DNA from: Dyadobacter sp. SG02
GTDB lineage: Bacteria; Bacteroidota; Bacteroidia; Cytophagales; Spirosomataceae
Length of the DNA stretch: 64,000 bases
Assembly: GCF_900109045.1 (NCBI RefSeq)
Contig: NZ_FNYL01000003.1
Span: 186,001-250,000, forward strand
Direction: 5' to 3'
Shown here: positions 1 through 8,113 of the stretch, one piece after another
How positions within the stretch are numbered: the first letter of the stretch is position 1
Layout: every line of letters starts with the position of its first letter
Made by a program: the position numbers and the translations under genes
The notes under the pieces: model-generated
Databases searched by the model: none
Seen by the model: only the letters and a program-made list of their open reading frames with translations
What the model was told of the DNA's origin: nothing

Positions 1-1183
1 GCTGCTTCCGGGTCGATGCGGTGAGTTCGCGCTTGGCGAGTGCGTGACATTCGTAAGTCGCATCGGCAAACATCATTTGCTGCGGCGGGGTCTTTTGCGT
101 AGCCGCCGAAGGCCCGCGCAATGCGCCTACAAGCCCCATCTCGCGCGCTACGTACACATAACGCACGGCGTCGATCACGACACCCGCCGAGTTGGGCGAA
201 TCCTGCACCGAAAGTTGCGCGTCGAGCGTCACCGGCGAGCCCATGAAGCCTTCCAGTTCGAGGCGGAAATTGGCTACCTTATTATCTCCATAAAATGCAA
301 TGTATTCCGATGGCCCGGCGTGCAGGAAGCTGTCGGTGGTAGAAATGCCGCGGATATCGTTTTGCGCGCGGATCACATTTTCTTTCGAAATTTTCTTCGA
401 TTTCAGGCGGTTTTTATCCTCCATATTTAGGAAATCGGTATTGCCGCCCACATTGCGCTGAATATGCGCTTTTACGTGGTGGCCACGTTCGAAGGCCAGT
501 TCCTGCAACATTTGCGACAATATACTCGCCCCAAACTGGCTGCGCATATCGTCGCCGATCAGCGGAATGCCCGCGTCGATGAATTTCTGCTCCCACTCCG
601 GGTCGGATGCGATGAATACCGGAATACAGTTCACGAGCGAAATGCCCAGTTCAAGGCAGATTTCAGCATAAAACTCCGTGGCTAGTTGCGAGCCCACCGG
701 CAGATAGTTGATCAGCACTTCTGCTTCATGTGCTTGCAGGTGCGCGACGATTTCCTGGCGGATCGCGGCGGTTAATGCTTCATTATACCTTTCACCGCTG
801 GTCAGCAGGTCGGTGTCTTTCAGTTCTTCCTTCACCACAAACCTGTTATCGGCCGGGTAGGCGAGCATTTGCGGCGAAACGCCATCAAGTACCGGAGAGC
901 GGTAAACCGGCGCCTCGCTGGTAATGTCGGTATAAAGCTCGATCGCGCAATTGGGTTTTGTGAAAATGGCGTCTTTCAGTTTCAGCCCGATTTTACGCTC
1001 ATCCACCTCGAAACCGCATACGAATTCAATGTTTGCAGCGCGGTAGCTGCCGATGTCACCGGCCATCAGTCCCGAGGTTTTTTCGGTATAGCGTGTGTAG
1101 TATTCAACACCCTGAACCAGCGAGCTTGCACAGTTTCCCACGCCCACGATCGCTACTTTTATCTTCTGATCGATATTTGACAT
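1..1183 (-). CDS. ino1: inositol-3-phosphate synthase (3' end outside window)
   Basis: The reverse strand from an ATG at 1183 reads open to the window edge (394 codons). It begins MSNIDQKIKVAIVGVGNCAS, an NAD-binding Rossmann start, and continues with SLVQGVEYY, LPVGS, PVFIASDP, IGDDMRSQFGASI and NVGGNTDFLNM, the blocks that mark the actinobacterial/archaeal-type myo-inositol-1-phosphate synthase. The enzyme converts glucose 6-phosphate to 1L-myo-inositol 1-phosphate in the cytosol, the first step to inositol lipids. The carboxy terminus is missing here; a stop has not been reached, so nothing suggests damage. A near-perfect promoter and a LacI-type palindrome lie upstream. Identification by motif is strong; physiological use of the inositol is not shown by the window. 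Confidence 0.9.
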   Translation of the reverse strand, partial: MSNIDQKIKVAIVGVGNCASSLVQGVEYYTRYTEKTSGLMAGDIGSYRAANIEFVCGFEVDERKIGLKLKDAIFTKPNCAIELYTDITSEAPVYRSPVLDGVSPQMLAYPADNRFVVKEELKDTDLLTSGERYNEALTAAIRQEIVAHLQAHEAEVLINYLPVGSQLATEFYAEICLELGISLVNCIPVFIASDPEWEQKFIDAGIPLIGDDMRSQFGASILSQMLQELAFERGHHVKAHIQRNVGGNTDFLNMEDKNRLKSKKISKENVIRAQNDIRGISTTDSFLHAGPSEYIAFYGDNKVANFRLELEGFMGSPVTLDAQLSVQDSPNSAGVVIDAVRYVYVAREMGLVGALRGPSAATQKTPPQQMMFADATYECHALAKRELTASTRKQ

Positions 1184-1258
1184 TTCCAATAATCTGAGTT
1201 TATGATGAAAATTTATTTTTAAAATATTTTAATTAATACAAAATGCTTGAATTTAAGC

Positions 1259-1289
1259 CAAAATAAAATGTTTAAAATCGATAATGCAA
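1259..1289 (-). promoter_or_regulatory. putative promoter of ino1
   Basis: Read on the reverse strand there is TTG (1289-1287), 20 bases, then TTATTTTG (1266-1259), a 7 of 8 match to the Bacteroidetes -7 box TAnnTTTG. It would start the ino1 transcript near 1253, about 70 bases before the ATG. The A+T-rich context lowers certainty. Confidence 0.4.
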
Positions 1290-1302
1290 CTGTAATGGCA
1301 AG

Positions 1303-1324
1303 TTTATGCAAACGTTTGCATAAA
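1303..1324. promoter_or_regulatory. 22-bp perfect palindrome, LacI/GalR-type operator
   Basis: A perfect palindrome whose core is ATGCAAACGTTTGCAT, with the central CG and flanking GCAAAC/GTTTGC typical of LacI/GalR-family operators (the PurR box ACGCAAACGTTTGCGT differs by two bases). It lies about 14 bases upstream of the proposed ino1 -33 element, so it is most likely a regulatory site for ino1. No LacI-family gene is in the window. Confidence 0.6.
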
Positions 1325-1354
1325 AATTTTGTGTTTAATTTTAGATAGGTTAGG

Positions 1355-1418
1355 AATGCCACGAAGGCACGAATTATCACGAATATCTTTCGTGTTTAAT
1401 TCGTGCCTTCGTGGCATT
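1355..1418. repeat. nested inverted repeat, probable terminator of the CE15 gene
   Basis: Two perfect 22-base arms (1355-1376 and 1397-1418; core CCACGAAGGCACGAATT) enclose a second small inverted repeat (cacgaa 1378-1383 / ttcgtg 1389-1394). It lies between the stop of the esterase gene and the ino1 control region on the same strand, so it can end the esterase transcript. There is no U-tract, and the arms look like a dispersed intergenic repeat rather than a classical terminator. Confidence 0.6.
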
Positions 1419-1441
1419 ATAAAAATTCCGTAAAACTCCCC

Positions 1442-2734
1442 TTACAAATACTTCTGCATATAGCTGACAAACAGCTTCCAATCCTCGGGCAACACCGTAT
1501 GCCCGCCCTCGTGCATATAATACCCGAGATGGTTCATGAGCAAAGAAGTATCCCCCGCCGCAGGCATAGCCGCCGACGCCGTGGGTGCCGTCTCTCCGAA
1601 AAGCCGGTAAACAGGCGCAGCTGCAACCGCGGATAAGAATTCGCCCCGTGGGTCGGACCAATAATCCGTGCTTCCCGTTTGCAGCAATAGCGGCCGCGGG
1701 GCCATCAGTGCGACGAGCATATGCGCATCGATCGGCATGGCATTGACCTTGTCGGCCCAGCCGTGATAATTGGGAGCAAACTGGTACAAATACCGTGAAG
1801 GATCGGAAATGTGCCGGATCGTCTCGCCGTAATTCCGGCGCGCCAATGCCGCGCCGCCTTCCCCGGAAATGCTCGCAATCACCATTTTGAACCGAGGGTC
1901 GTGAATACCCGCCCAAAGCACCGTTTTCCCAAGTCGCGAAGCACCCTGCAATGCGACGCGCTTACTGTCGATCTGTTTGTCGGTTTCGAAATAGTCCATC
2001 GCGCGGCTCAATCCCCATCCCCAGGCTGCGATCGCGCCCCATTCGTCGGCGGCAGGCTCCGACTGGCCGGGTTTCAGGTATGTTTTACGGATGCCGTAGG
2101 GCAGGCCGTCTTTGAAATCGGGTTCGATATCGCCGTAATACACCGTCGCGAAGCCAATGCCGGCGTCGATGAATTGTTCTACATTCAATTTGCCGAATGG
2201 CGTTGGTTTATCGGCTTTCACTTTTTTGCCCTCCTTATTCCATATCTCGCCTACGCGCAGGCCGGGATCGTCGATAATCTGGTTATAGGCCGCGAAGGAA
2301 ATGTTCATCAGCAGGGGCACCGGGGTGCTTGCCTTCGCCGGCAGGTAAATGAGCAGGTTCATCTTATGATCCGACGTGTCTTTCGTGAAGTACACGGTCA
2401 CCTGCTTGCGGATCGCCTTTCCCCCGAATACGGCCGTGCCCTTGTCGAATGCATGGAACGATAAATCCTTCGGCGCGGGTGGCATTTTACCGAACTGGTT
2501 TTCCTCCGCAAGCCGCAATAGTTCGGGACGCCGCTTATCTGTCCATTGTTTGGCGGTTGTGACCGGCTTACCGTCCGTGGTTTTCAAAAGTTCGGGCAAT
2601 GTGTAGGTGCCGACCGAATCTTCGGAGTAGTTGACGGGGAACCCTGCTACCATAGTCGGGCGGTTGGCGGCCTGTTGCGCGAATGCGCTCGCGGAAGCGA
2701 TCAGAAGTAGCGCGGGTAAGAGTTTTATTTTCAT
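1442..2734 (-). CDS. secreted CE15 glucuronoyl esterase-like hydrolase
   Basis: 430 residues from an ATG at 2734; an upstream in-frame ATG at 2779 would hide the signal peptide, so the internal start is preferred. MKIKLLPALLLIASASAFAQ is a signal peptide. The alpha/beta-hydrolase body carries GASRLGK (nucleophile Ser about 266), SGEGGA (acid Glu about 292) and HEGGH (His about 412), the arrangement of carbohydrate esterase family 15, whose members cut ester bonds between lignin and glucuronoxylan. The family usually reads GCSRxGK; here Cys is Ala. No xylanase or SusCD pair is adjacent, so the substrate is inferred from family only; an acetylxylan-esterase-like role is the alternative. Confidence 0.75.
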   Translation of the reverse strand: MKIKLLPALLLIASASAFAQQAANRPTMVAGFPVNYSEDSVGTYTLPELLKTTDGKPVTTAKQWTDKRRPELLRLAEENQFGKMPPAPKDLSFHAFDKGTAVFGGKAIRKQVTVYFTKDTSDHKMNLLIYLPAKASTPVPLLMNISFAAYNQIIDDPGLRVGEIWNKEGKKVKADKPTPFGKLNVEQFIDAGIGFATVYYGDIEPDFKDGLPYGIRKTYLKPGQSEPAADEWGAIAAWGWGLSRAMDYFETDKQIDSKRVALQGASRLGKTVLWAGIHDPRFKMVIASISGEGGAALARRNYGETIRHISDPSRYLYQFAPNYHGWADKVNAMPIDAHMLVALMAPRPLLLQTGSTDYWSDPRGEFLSAVAAAPVYRLFGETAPTASAAMPAAGDTSLLMNHLGYYMHEGGHTVLPEDWKLFVSYMQKYL

Positions 2735-2850
2735 GGGATTAGGGGCTTTTGAGATGTTAAGCGTCCTAATAAGTATCAATGTAGGGTAGGTTACTTGCTT
2801 TGTTTTTAGAGAGTTTTCAATCTGGCGGCGTCACTTGCGTGCTCACATAT

Positions 2851-3066
2851 TCACGACTTCTTCCAGCTCCTGATAAACGTCCAGATCAGCGAGATAATGA
2901 ATGTGCCAATAGCAACGACAACGCCGATGGTACTTCCAACGAATATCCTTTCATTCCACGACCCATCACCAATATTCTCAGAAAACGCCCAAATGCCGGT
3001 GAAGAAAAATAAGAAGATCAGAAAGAAAGAAGTCATCATAATGATGACATCGTAATGCTTTTTCAT
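2851..3066 (-). CDS. small two-span membrane protein, unknown
   Basis: A 71-residue protein starting MKKHYDVIIMMTSFFLIFLF. Two hydrophobic stretches (about residues 7-28 and 42-63) separated by a short polar loop (SENIGDGSWNERIF) and ending with the basic WKKS suggest a hairpin in the inner membrane. No family is recognised. It stands alone between the esterase and the tRNA, all on the reverse strand, with about 115 bases to the esterase start. The clean Met start and hydrophobic pattern support a real gene, but its size leaves doubt. Confidence 0.5.
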   Translation of the reverse strand: MKKHYDVIIMMTSFFLIFLFFFTGIWAFSENIGDGSWNERIFVGSTIGVVVAIGTFIISLIWTFIRSWKKS

Positions 3067-3212
3067 GATTTTGCGTCAGTTGTCACCAAAATGTACGTAT
3101 TTATTCGAGAATAATTATTTTTCGAAATGGAAGAGAAAATAAAAACAAGTACAAGCAAGTTTCTGAGCTTGATTTTGCGGCACAAGCCTGGTGAGTATGG
3201 GTTTGCGTGACG

Positions 3213-3237
3213 AAAAAAGCCAGGCAAACTGCCTGGC
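3213..3237 (-). terminator. intrinsic terminator of tRNA-Arg
   Basis: Stem GCCAGGCA/TGCCTGGC with a three-base loop; on the reverse strand it is followed by six T (complement of 3213-3218). It begins four bases after the end of the tRNA, as expected for a monocistronic tRNA transcript. Confidence 0.85.
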
Positions 3238-3241
3238 TTCG

Positions 3242-3313
3242 TGACCGCGACGGGAATCGAACCCATATCTAGAGTTTAGGAAACTCCTATTCTATCCGTT
3301 GAACTACGCAGTC
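3242..3313 (-). tRNA. tRNA-Arg (anticodon CCU)
   Basis: A full cloverleaf folds on the reverse strand: acceptor GACTGCG/CGCGGTC with one G-U pair, D stem GTTC/GAAT, anticodon stem GGAGT/ACTCT with loop TTCCTAA (anticodon CCT, reading AGG), T arm ATGGG-TTCGATT-CCCGT, discriminator A. Length 72 bases; CCA is not encoded. It is followed directly by an intrinsic terminator. Confidence 0.95.
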
Positions 3314-3320
3314 GGTATTT

Positions 3321-3345
3321 ACCCCGAAAATGAGGTTTTCGGGGT
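3321..3345. terminator. 10-bp hairpin after hflX
   Basis: ACCCCGAAAA and TTTTCGGGGT form a perfect 10-bp stem with a five-base loop between the hflX stop (36 bases away) and the tRNA-Arg 5' end. No T-run follows on either strand, so it may act as a weak terminator or as an RNA-processing boundary. Confidence 0.5.
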
Positions 3346-3381
3346 GCAAAACTGATAAAAATTCGTTTGAATTACAAATGA

Positions 3382-4617
3382 TTATTCCTCAGTTTCTACG
3401 GGTGTGTAACCGAGGTCGAGCCAGTTCGGGTAAATCGAGAAGTGCTTTTCCTTCACCAGTGAGAATAACGTCCGCTTCAATTCGTCGATATTTCCCTTTT
3501 CCTGGGCCGAGATGAAGACCACATGATCCGCTTTTTCGGCGATGTAGCTCCGTTTCAGCTGGTTGAGCACATCTTCGGTCGATGGCGCTGCGTTTTCTTC
3601 CTCGTCTTCGTCGTTGTACGATGGTTTGTACAAATCTATTTTGTTGAAAACCAATATGGAAGGCTTGTTGGCGGCGCCGATTTCTTCCAGGGTTTTGTTT
3701 ACCACATCGAGATGTTCTTCGAAGGAAGCGTGCGAAATGTCGACTACGTGCATCAGAATATCCGCCTCGCGTACTTCGTCGAGGGTCGATTTAAACGACT
3801 CGATGAGTGTAGTAGGCAGTTTGCGGATGAATCCGACGGTGTCGGTGAGCAGGAAGGGGATATTTTCCATATTCACTTTCCGCACGGTGGAATCCACGGT
3901 CGCAAATAGCTTGTTCTCGGCAAATACGTCAGCTTTGGCAAGGTTACGCATCAATGTCGATTTGCCCACGTTGGTGTAGCCAACAATTGCCACGCGCACG
4001 AGGCGGTCGCGCTCTTTGCGACGGGTAACGCTTTGCTTATCGACTTTTTCCAGCTTTTCTTTCAGGAATGCGATCCGGTCTTTTACGATCCGGCGGTCGG
4101 TTTCGAGCTCGGTTTCACCTGGTCCCCTCATACCCACACCCGCGCCCGACTGGCGGCTAAGGTGCGTCCACATGCGGGTCAACCGAGGGTACATGTATTG
4201 ATACTGCGCGAGTTCGACCTGCAATTTCGACTGGGCGGTTTGGGCGCGCATCGCGAAAATGGCTAGGATAAGCAAGCTTCGGTCGATGACCTTAATGTCC
4301 TTGAAAACGGCTTCGAGGTTACGTACCTGCGAAGGCGAAAGGTCGTCGTCGTAAATGATCATGTCCACCGGGTTGGCGGTGACGTAAATCAGGATTTCTT
4401 CAAGCTTGCCCTTTCCGGTGTAGGTCCGGATGTCGGTGCGTTCGAGGTTTTGGGTAAAAGTCTGGACCGTCTCCACACCCAGCGTAGTCGCCAGGAACGC
4501 AAGCTCTTCCAGGTATTCCTTCGTCTTTTCGGCGTTTTGTTTTTGGGTGCTTACAGCAACCAGAACGGCTGTTTCCTTCTTGGCAGCTGTCGAATATAAT
4601 TTTTTCTTATCAATCAT
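3382..4617 (-). CDS. hflX: ribosome-associated GTPase HflX
   Basis: 411 residues. The N-terminal HflX domain (about 15-200) holds the conserved MRGPGETELETDRR block at 163-176; the G domain follows with GYTNVGKST (G1, about 213-221), DTVGF (G3, 259-263) and NKID (G4). HflX binds the 50S subunit and 70S ribosomes and splits stalled ribosomes, often after heat or antibiotic stress. Length fits the family. The ATG at 4617 gives MIDKKKLYSTAAKKETAVLVAV, a normal beginning. It is transcribed alone, divergent from the MATE exporter; about 340 bases separate the two starts. No -7 box was found for it with confidence. Confidence 0.95.
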   Translation of the reverse strand: MIDKKKLYSTAAKKETAVLVAVSTQKQNAEKTKEYLEELAFLATTLGVETVQTFTQNLERTDIRTYTGKGKLEEILIYVTANPVDMIIYDDDLSPSQVRNLEAVFKDIKVIDRSLLILAIFAMRAQTAQSKLQVELAQYQYMYPRLTRMWTHLSRQSGAGVGMRGPGETELETDRRIVKDRIAFLKEKLEKVDKQSVTRRKERDRLVRVAIVGYTNVGKSTLMRNLAKADVFAENKLFATVDSTVRKVNMENIPFLLTDTVGFIRKLPTTLIESFKSTLDEVREADILMHVVDISHASFEEHLDVVNKTLEEIGAANKPSILVFNKIDLYKPSYNDEDEEENAAPSTEDVLNQLKRSYIAEKADHVVFISAQEKGNIDELKRTLFSLVKEKHFSIYPNWLDLGYTPVETEE

Positions 4618-4774
4618 GCACTGGTGTTTTTGTGTCTTAGTTCCGGCTCAAAATCCTGCGATAGCATACCCACATGCCGGAAAAGGGGCAGATTTGCAAC
4701 GGATTGCCGCACGCAAAAGTTCATCGCAGGAATCCGTGAAATTACATTTACCATTTAACAAATCCATTTTTTTA

Positions 4775-4807
4775 TTTGATTGTTCGAAAAAGTCTTTTGT
4801 ATCTTTG
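4775..4807 (+). promoter_or_regulatory. promoter of the MATE gene
   Basis: TTTG (4775-4778), 21 bases, then TATCTTTG (4800-4807), an exact match to the Bacteroidetes -33/-7 pattern. It predicts a transcript start near 4814 and a leader of about 140 bases before the MATE ATG. Confidence 0.65.
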
Positions 4808-4843
4808 CCGAAATTCTTTAAGCCTATGTTGGTGCTCATCTTC

Positions 4844-4914
4844 GGCTAATACTTAGCCACCATTCCGTTTCCGCCTTGTAACAGGCACTTTTTTTACGAC
4901 CCGTTTCCGGTCGT
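4844..4914 (+). promoter_or_regulatory. folded leader with terminator-like hairpin before MATE gene
   Basis: Within the predicted 140-base leader three hairpins occur in order: GGCTAA-TAC-TTAGCC (4844-4858), GCCT-TGTAAC-AGGC (4873-4886) followed by ACTTTTTTT, and ACGACC/GGTCGT (4896-4901/4909-4914). CCGTTTCCG is repeated at 4865 and 4901. The middle hairpin plus T7 looks like a weak intrinsic terminator 65 bases upstream of the start codon, so attenuation or a metabolite-sensing leader is possible. The stem is only 4 bp, which keeps confidence low. The rest of 4618-4956 holds no gene. Confidence 0.35.
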
Positions 4915-4956
4915 GCAATTTCTATTTTTATCCATTATTGCAAATTTTTATTATCC

Positions 4957-6342
4957 ATGAAAAAGTGGTTTCAACTGCTTCGTCAGGCTATTCGTGGCTC
5001 CGAAGAAAGTTTTACCGAAGGAAGCATCAACCTTGCCATTTTCCTGCTATCCGTACCCATGATCCTCGAAATGGTAATGGAGTCGCTGTTCGCGGTGGTC
5101 GATATTTTCTTTGTTTCGAAAGTAAGTACGGAAGCCGTCGCGACGGTCGGGCTTACCGAATCTGTGATTACGCTGGTTTACTCCCTCGCGATTGGTCTGA
5201 GCACGGCGGCTACGGCTACGATCGCGCGCCGGACAGGTGAAGGTAATCTGGGCCAGGCGCGTCATGCGGTCGGACAAGTGATATTCATTTCACTGACTAT
5301 CTCGTCCGTGACGGCGGTGGTGGGCTATTTGCTCGCAGGCGATATTCTCCGGATGATGGGCGCCGACCCTAAGGTGATCGAAACGGGTACCAATTTTGCG
5401 CGAATCCAGTTTTTGAGCAGCCCGGTGGTGGTATTGCTGTATTCGCTCAGCGGTGCATTGCGTGGAGCGGGCGCGGCGGCGACTGCCATGCGTTCGCTGA
5501 TGATCGCGAACGGGTTCAATATGCTGCTAGGGCCGATGTTGATCTTTGGAATAGGCCCATTCCCGGAACTTGGCGTTACCGGCGCAGCGCTGGCAACAGC
5601 TACCGGGCGTACTATTGGCGTTGGTTACCAGTTGTTTTCGCTTACCAAAGGCAAAAAAGCATTGGGCTTGCTTTGGGCAGACCTTAAACCTAACCTGGAA
5701 ACGATCACGGCGATCGTCAAAATCGCTACGGGCGGTACCGTGCAGTTCCTGATCGGCTCGGCAAGCTGGATTTTCCTGACGCGCATTCTCTCCGAATTCG
5801 GCAGCGACGTCGTGGCGGGTTATACCATCGCCATCCGCGTAATCATGTTCACATTGCTGCCTGCGTGGGGACTAGCCAATGCGGCTGCAACGCTGGTAGG
5901 GCAGAACCTGGGAGCCGGGAAACCCGAACGCGCCGAAGCGTCGGTGTGGAAATGCGCTTCGTTTAACCTGATTTTCCTGGGCGTGCTGGCGGTGATCATG
6001 TTTATCGGTGCAGAAAGCATTGTCAGCCTGTTCAGCAGCCAGCGGCAGGTCGTCGAAACGGGCAAACTTGCATTGCGCGTGCTGTGTATGGGTTATGGGT
6101 TTTACGCATACGGGATGGTCGTGATCCAGTCGCTGAATGGCGCGGGTGATACCAAAACGCCGACAGTCCTGAACCTGATCGCGTTCTGGACGGTGCAAAT
6201 CCCGACTGCGTATGTACTGGCCGTTATCCTGGAATTCGGGTCGGTCGGCGTTTTTGCAGCGGTACCCATTGCGGAATCCGTCCTGGCGATGCTGGGCATA
6301 TGGCGGTTCCGTCTCGGGGGATGGAAGGTCGTTAAAGTGTAA
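4957..6342 (+). CDS. MATE family multidrug/cation exporter
   Basis: 461 residues with about twelve hydrophobic spans in two homologous halves. The first half begins with SINLAIFLLSVPMILEMVMESLF and VDIFFVSKVSTEAVATVGL, the classic MATE MatE-domain opening (MxxxxxxVDxxFVG-like), and the second repeats the pattern near residue 250 (GSASWIFLTRILSEFGSDVVAGYTI). MATE proteins export cationic drugs, dyes or metabolites with Na+ or H+ exchange across the inner membrane. Start ATG at 4957 is followed by MKKWFQLLRQAIRGSEESFTEG. It is preceded by its own promoter and a folded leader and followed by a repeat array. The substrate cannot be told from sequence. Confidence 0.92.
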   Translation: MKKWFQLLRQAIRGSEESFTEGSINLAIFLLSVPMILEMVMESLFAVVDIFFVSKVSTEAVATVGLTESVITLVYSLAIGLSTAATATIARRTGEGNLGQARHAVGQVIFISLTISSVTAVVGYLLAGDILRMMGADPKVIETGTNFARIQFLSSPVVVLLYSLSGALRGAGAAATAMRSLMIANGFNMLLGPMLIFGIGPFPELGVTGAALATATGRTIGVGYQLFSLTKGKKALGLLWADLKPNLETITAIVKIATGGTVQFLIGSASWIFLTRILSEFGSDVVAGYTIAIRVIMFTLLPAWGLANAAATLVGQNLGAGKPERAEASVWKCASFNLIFLGVLAVIMFIGAESIVSLFSSQRQVVETGKLALRVLCMGYGFYAYGMVVIQSLNGAGDTKTPTVLNLIAFWTVQIPTAYVLAVILEFGSVGVFAAVPIAESVLAMLGIWRFRLGGWKVVKV

Positions 6343-6440
6343 ATATGCCTGGATTGATTCGGGGGAGTCATTTACTGCTGGGGTTGGTCAGGAGCTTTCT
6401 GATCGTGGTACGGTATTGCATTAAAGTGACGAGGAGGGGG

Positions 6441-6650
6441 TAGGGGTGGTCAGGGGTGGTCGGGGGTGGTCAGGAACTGTCAGATGTAGTCATGGGTTGT
6501 TAGGTGTGCAGGTTGACACAATTGCAAGTCTTACAACATCTGAAAAAACTTGACTATACTTGACCATTCCTGACCACACCTGACAAAACTTGACTATACT
6601 TGACCATTCCTGACCACACCTGACCACCCCTGACAAAACTTGACCAAAAA
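6441..6650. repeat. decamer tandem repeats arranged as a large inverted repeat
   Basis: From 6441 to about 6510 there are seven in-register 10-base units of the type GGNGTGGTCA; from 6541 to 6650 there are eleven in the reverse-complement sense (TGACCANNCC, TGACTATACT, TGACAAAACT). The right arm includes two identical blocks of four units (6551-6590 and 6591-6610 onward). The arms can pair over roughly 70 bases with a 30-base centre. It fills most of the 332-base gap between MATE and the dioxygenase-like gene and ends 24 bases before the latter's ATG. There are no spacers, so it is not a CRISPR array. A related copy lies inside the coding sequence at 52168-52197. Confidence 0.85.
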
Positions 6651-6674
6651 TCGTCACATAACCACATCAACGAC

Positions 6675-8066
6675 ATGAAAATAGAACAGATATATACCGG
6701 ATGCCTGGCGCAGGGCGCATATTTTATCGTTTCAAATGGCGAGGCCGCGGTCATCGACCCGCTGCGCGAAGTAGCTCCGTACATGAAGAAAGCGGAGAAG
6801 GTAGGCGCTAAAATCCGGTATGTTTTCGAAACCCATTTTCATGCGGACTTCGTTTCAGGGCATATTGACCTGGCCGAAAAAACCGGTGCCGAGATCGTGT
6901 ATGGTCCCGGTGCGCAGACCGGTTTCAAAGCCCACATTGCCGAAGATGGCGAGGAGTTCAAGCTGGGTGATGTGGTTATACGCACATTACACACGCCCGG
7001 GCACACGATGGAATCGACCAGCTATTTGCTGTTCGACGAATCCGGCAAGCCGGTGGCGCTGTTCAGCGGGGATACTTTATTTATAGGAGATGTCGGCCGT
7101 CCGGACCTGGCCCAAAAAGGGGATTTGACAATGGACGACCTTGCCGGAACCCTTTTCGACAGCCTCCGCTCGAAGATCATGCCATTGCCAGACGACCTGA
7201 TCGTTTACCCCGCCCATGGCGCAGGCTCAGCTTGCGGTAAGAATATGAGCAAGGAAACATCCGACACCCTGGGCAACCAGAAGCGTTTCAATTACGCATT
7301 GCGTGCCGATATGACGAAAGAGGAGTTTATTAGAGACGTAACGTCCGGGCTCACCGAGCCGCCTCAGTATTTCCCTAAAAATGTAAAAATGAACCGCGAG
7401 GGCTACGAAAGCATCGACGACGTGCTCGAACGGGGCCATCAGGCACTTTCGCCGGAGGCATTTGAAGCCAGGGCCAATAATACCGGCGCATTGATCCTCG
7501 ATACACGCAAACCGGGAGATTTTGCCAAAGGTTTTATTCCCAATTCTATCAATATCGGGATCGACGGCAGCTTTGCTCCCTGGGTAGGTGCATTGATCCC
7601 CGATTTGAAACAACTACTGCTCATCGTAACGGAGCCTGGCAAGGAGGAAGAAGTGGTAACACGCCTCGCGCGTGTGGGTTATGATTATACAATCGGCTAT
7701 CTCAATGGTGGTTTCGAAAGCTGGAAACAAGCCGGGAAGGAATTGGATACGGTGGAATCGGTGAGTGCGGAAGAATTTGCAAGGCGTTTTGCATTAGAAA
7801 ATGTGGAGGTAATCGACGTTCGCAAACCGGATGAGTTTGCTTCCGGGCATATTGCAGGAGCGCGGAATCTGCCGCTGGATTACATTAACGACCTCATGCC
7901 GGAGTTCCCGAAAGACCGCAAACTGCACATCCATTGCGCGGGCGGTTACCGCTCCATGGTCGCCGCCTCGATCCTAAAATCCCGTGGTGTGGACGACGTT
8001 GTGAACATTGAAGGAGGCTACGGCGCCGTCGCGAAAACGAACGTGCCGGTTTTAGCCGAAGCGTGA
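6675..8066 (+). CDS. persulfide dioxygenase-like MBL fold protein with two rhodanese domains
   Basis: 463 residues. The metallo-beta-lactamase domain (1-about 240) has THFHADFVSGH (His54, His56, Asp58, His63), TPGH (His110), SGDTLF (Asp133) and YPAHG (His181), the ETHE1/CstB pattern that binds one iron and oxidises glutathione or low-molecular-weight persulfide to sulfite. Two rhodanese domains follow: the first (about 255-355) lacks the catalytic Cys; the second (about 363-460) has HCAGGYRS with Cys421. This MBL, pseudo-rhodanese, rhodanese order matches CstB. Downstream YeeE-type genes support a role in sulfide or thiosulfate handling. Reading starts at ATG 6675, 24 bases after a repeat array. 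Confidence 0.85.
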   Translation: MKIEQIYTGCLAQGAYFIVSNGEAAVIDPLREVAPYMKKAEKVGAKIRYVFETHFHADFVSGHIDLAEKTGAEIVYGPGAQTGFKAHIAEDGEEFKLGDVVIRTLHTPGHTMESTSYLLFDESGKPVALFSGDTLFIGDVGRPDLAQKGDLTMDDLAGTLFDSLRSKIMPLPDDLIVYPAHGAGSACGKNMSKETSDTLGNQKRFNYALRADMTKEEFIRDVTSGLTEPPQYFPKNVKMNREGYESIDDVLERGHQALSPEAFEARANNTGALILDTRKPGDFAKGFIPNSINIGIDGSFAPWVGALIPDLKQLLLIVTEPGKEEEVVTRLARVGYDYTIGYLNGGFESWKQAGKELDTVESVSAEEFARRFALENVEVIDVRKPDEFASGHIAGARNLPLDYINDLMPEFPKDRKLHIHCAGGYRSMVAASILKSRGVDDVVNIEGGYGAVAKTNVPVLAEA

Positions 8067-8113
8067 TTATTGGTTGATTATTTGTAGATTAAGGGAAAAT
8101 CAATTGATTGGAT

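Noticed and set aside
4648..4839. A 63-codon open frame on the reverse strand between hflX and the MATE gene
   Set aside because: It overlaps the MATE promoter and has no coding character beyond its length.
6441..6650. Decamer array as a possible CRISPR
   Set aside because: Units are contiguous with no spacers, and the two halves run in opposite directions.
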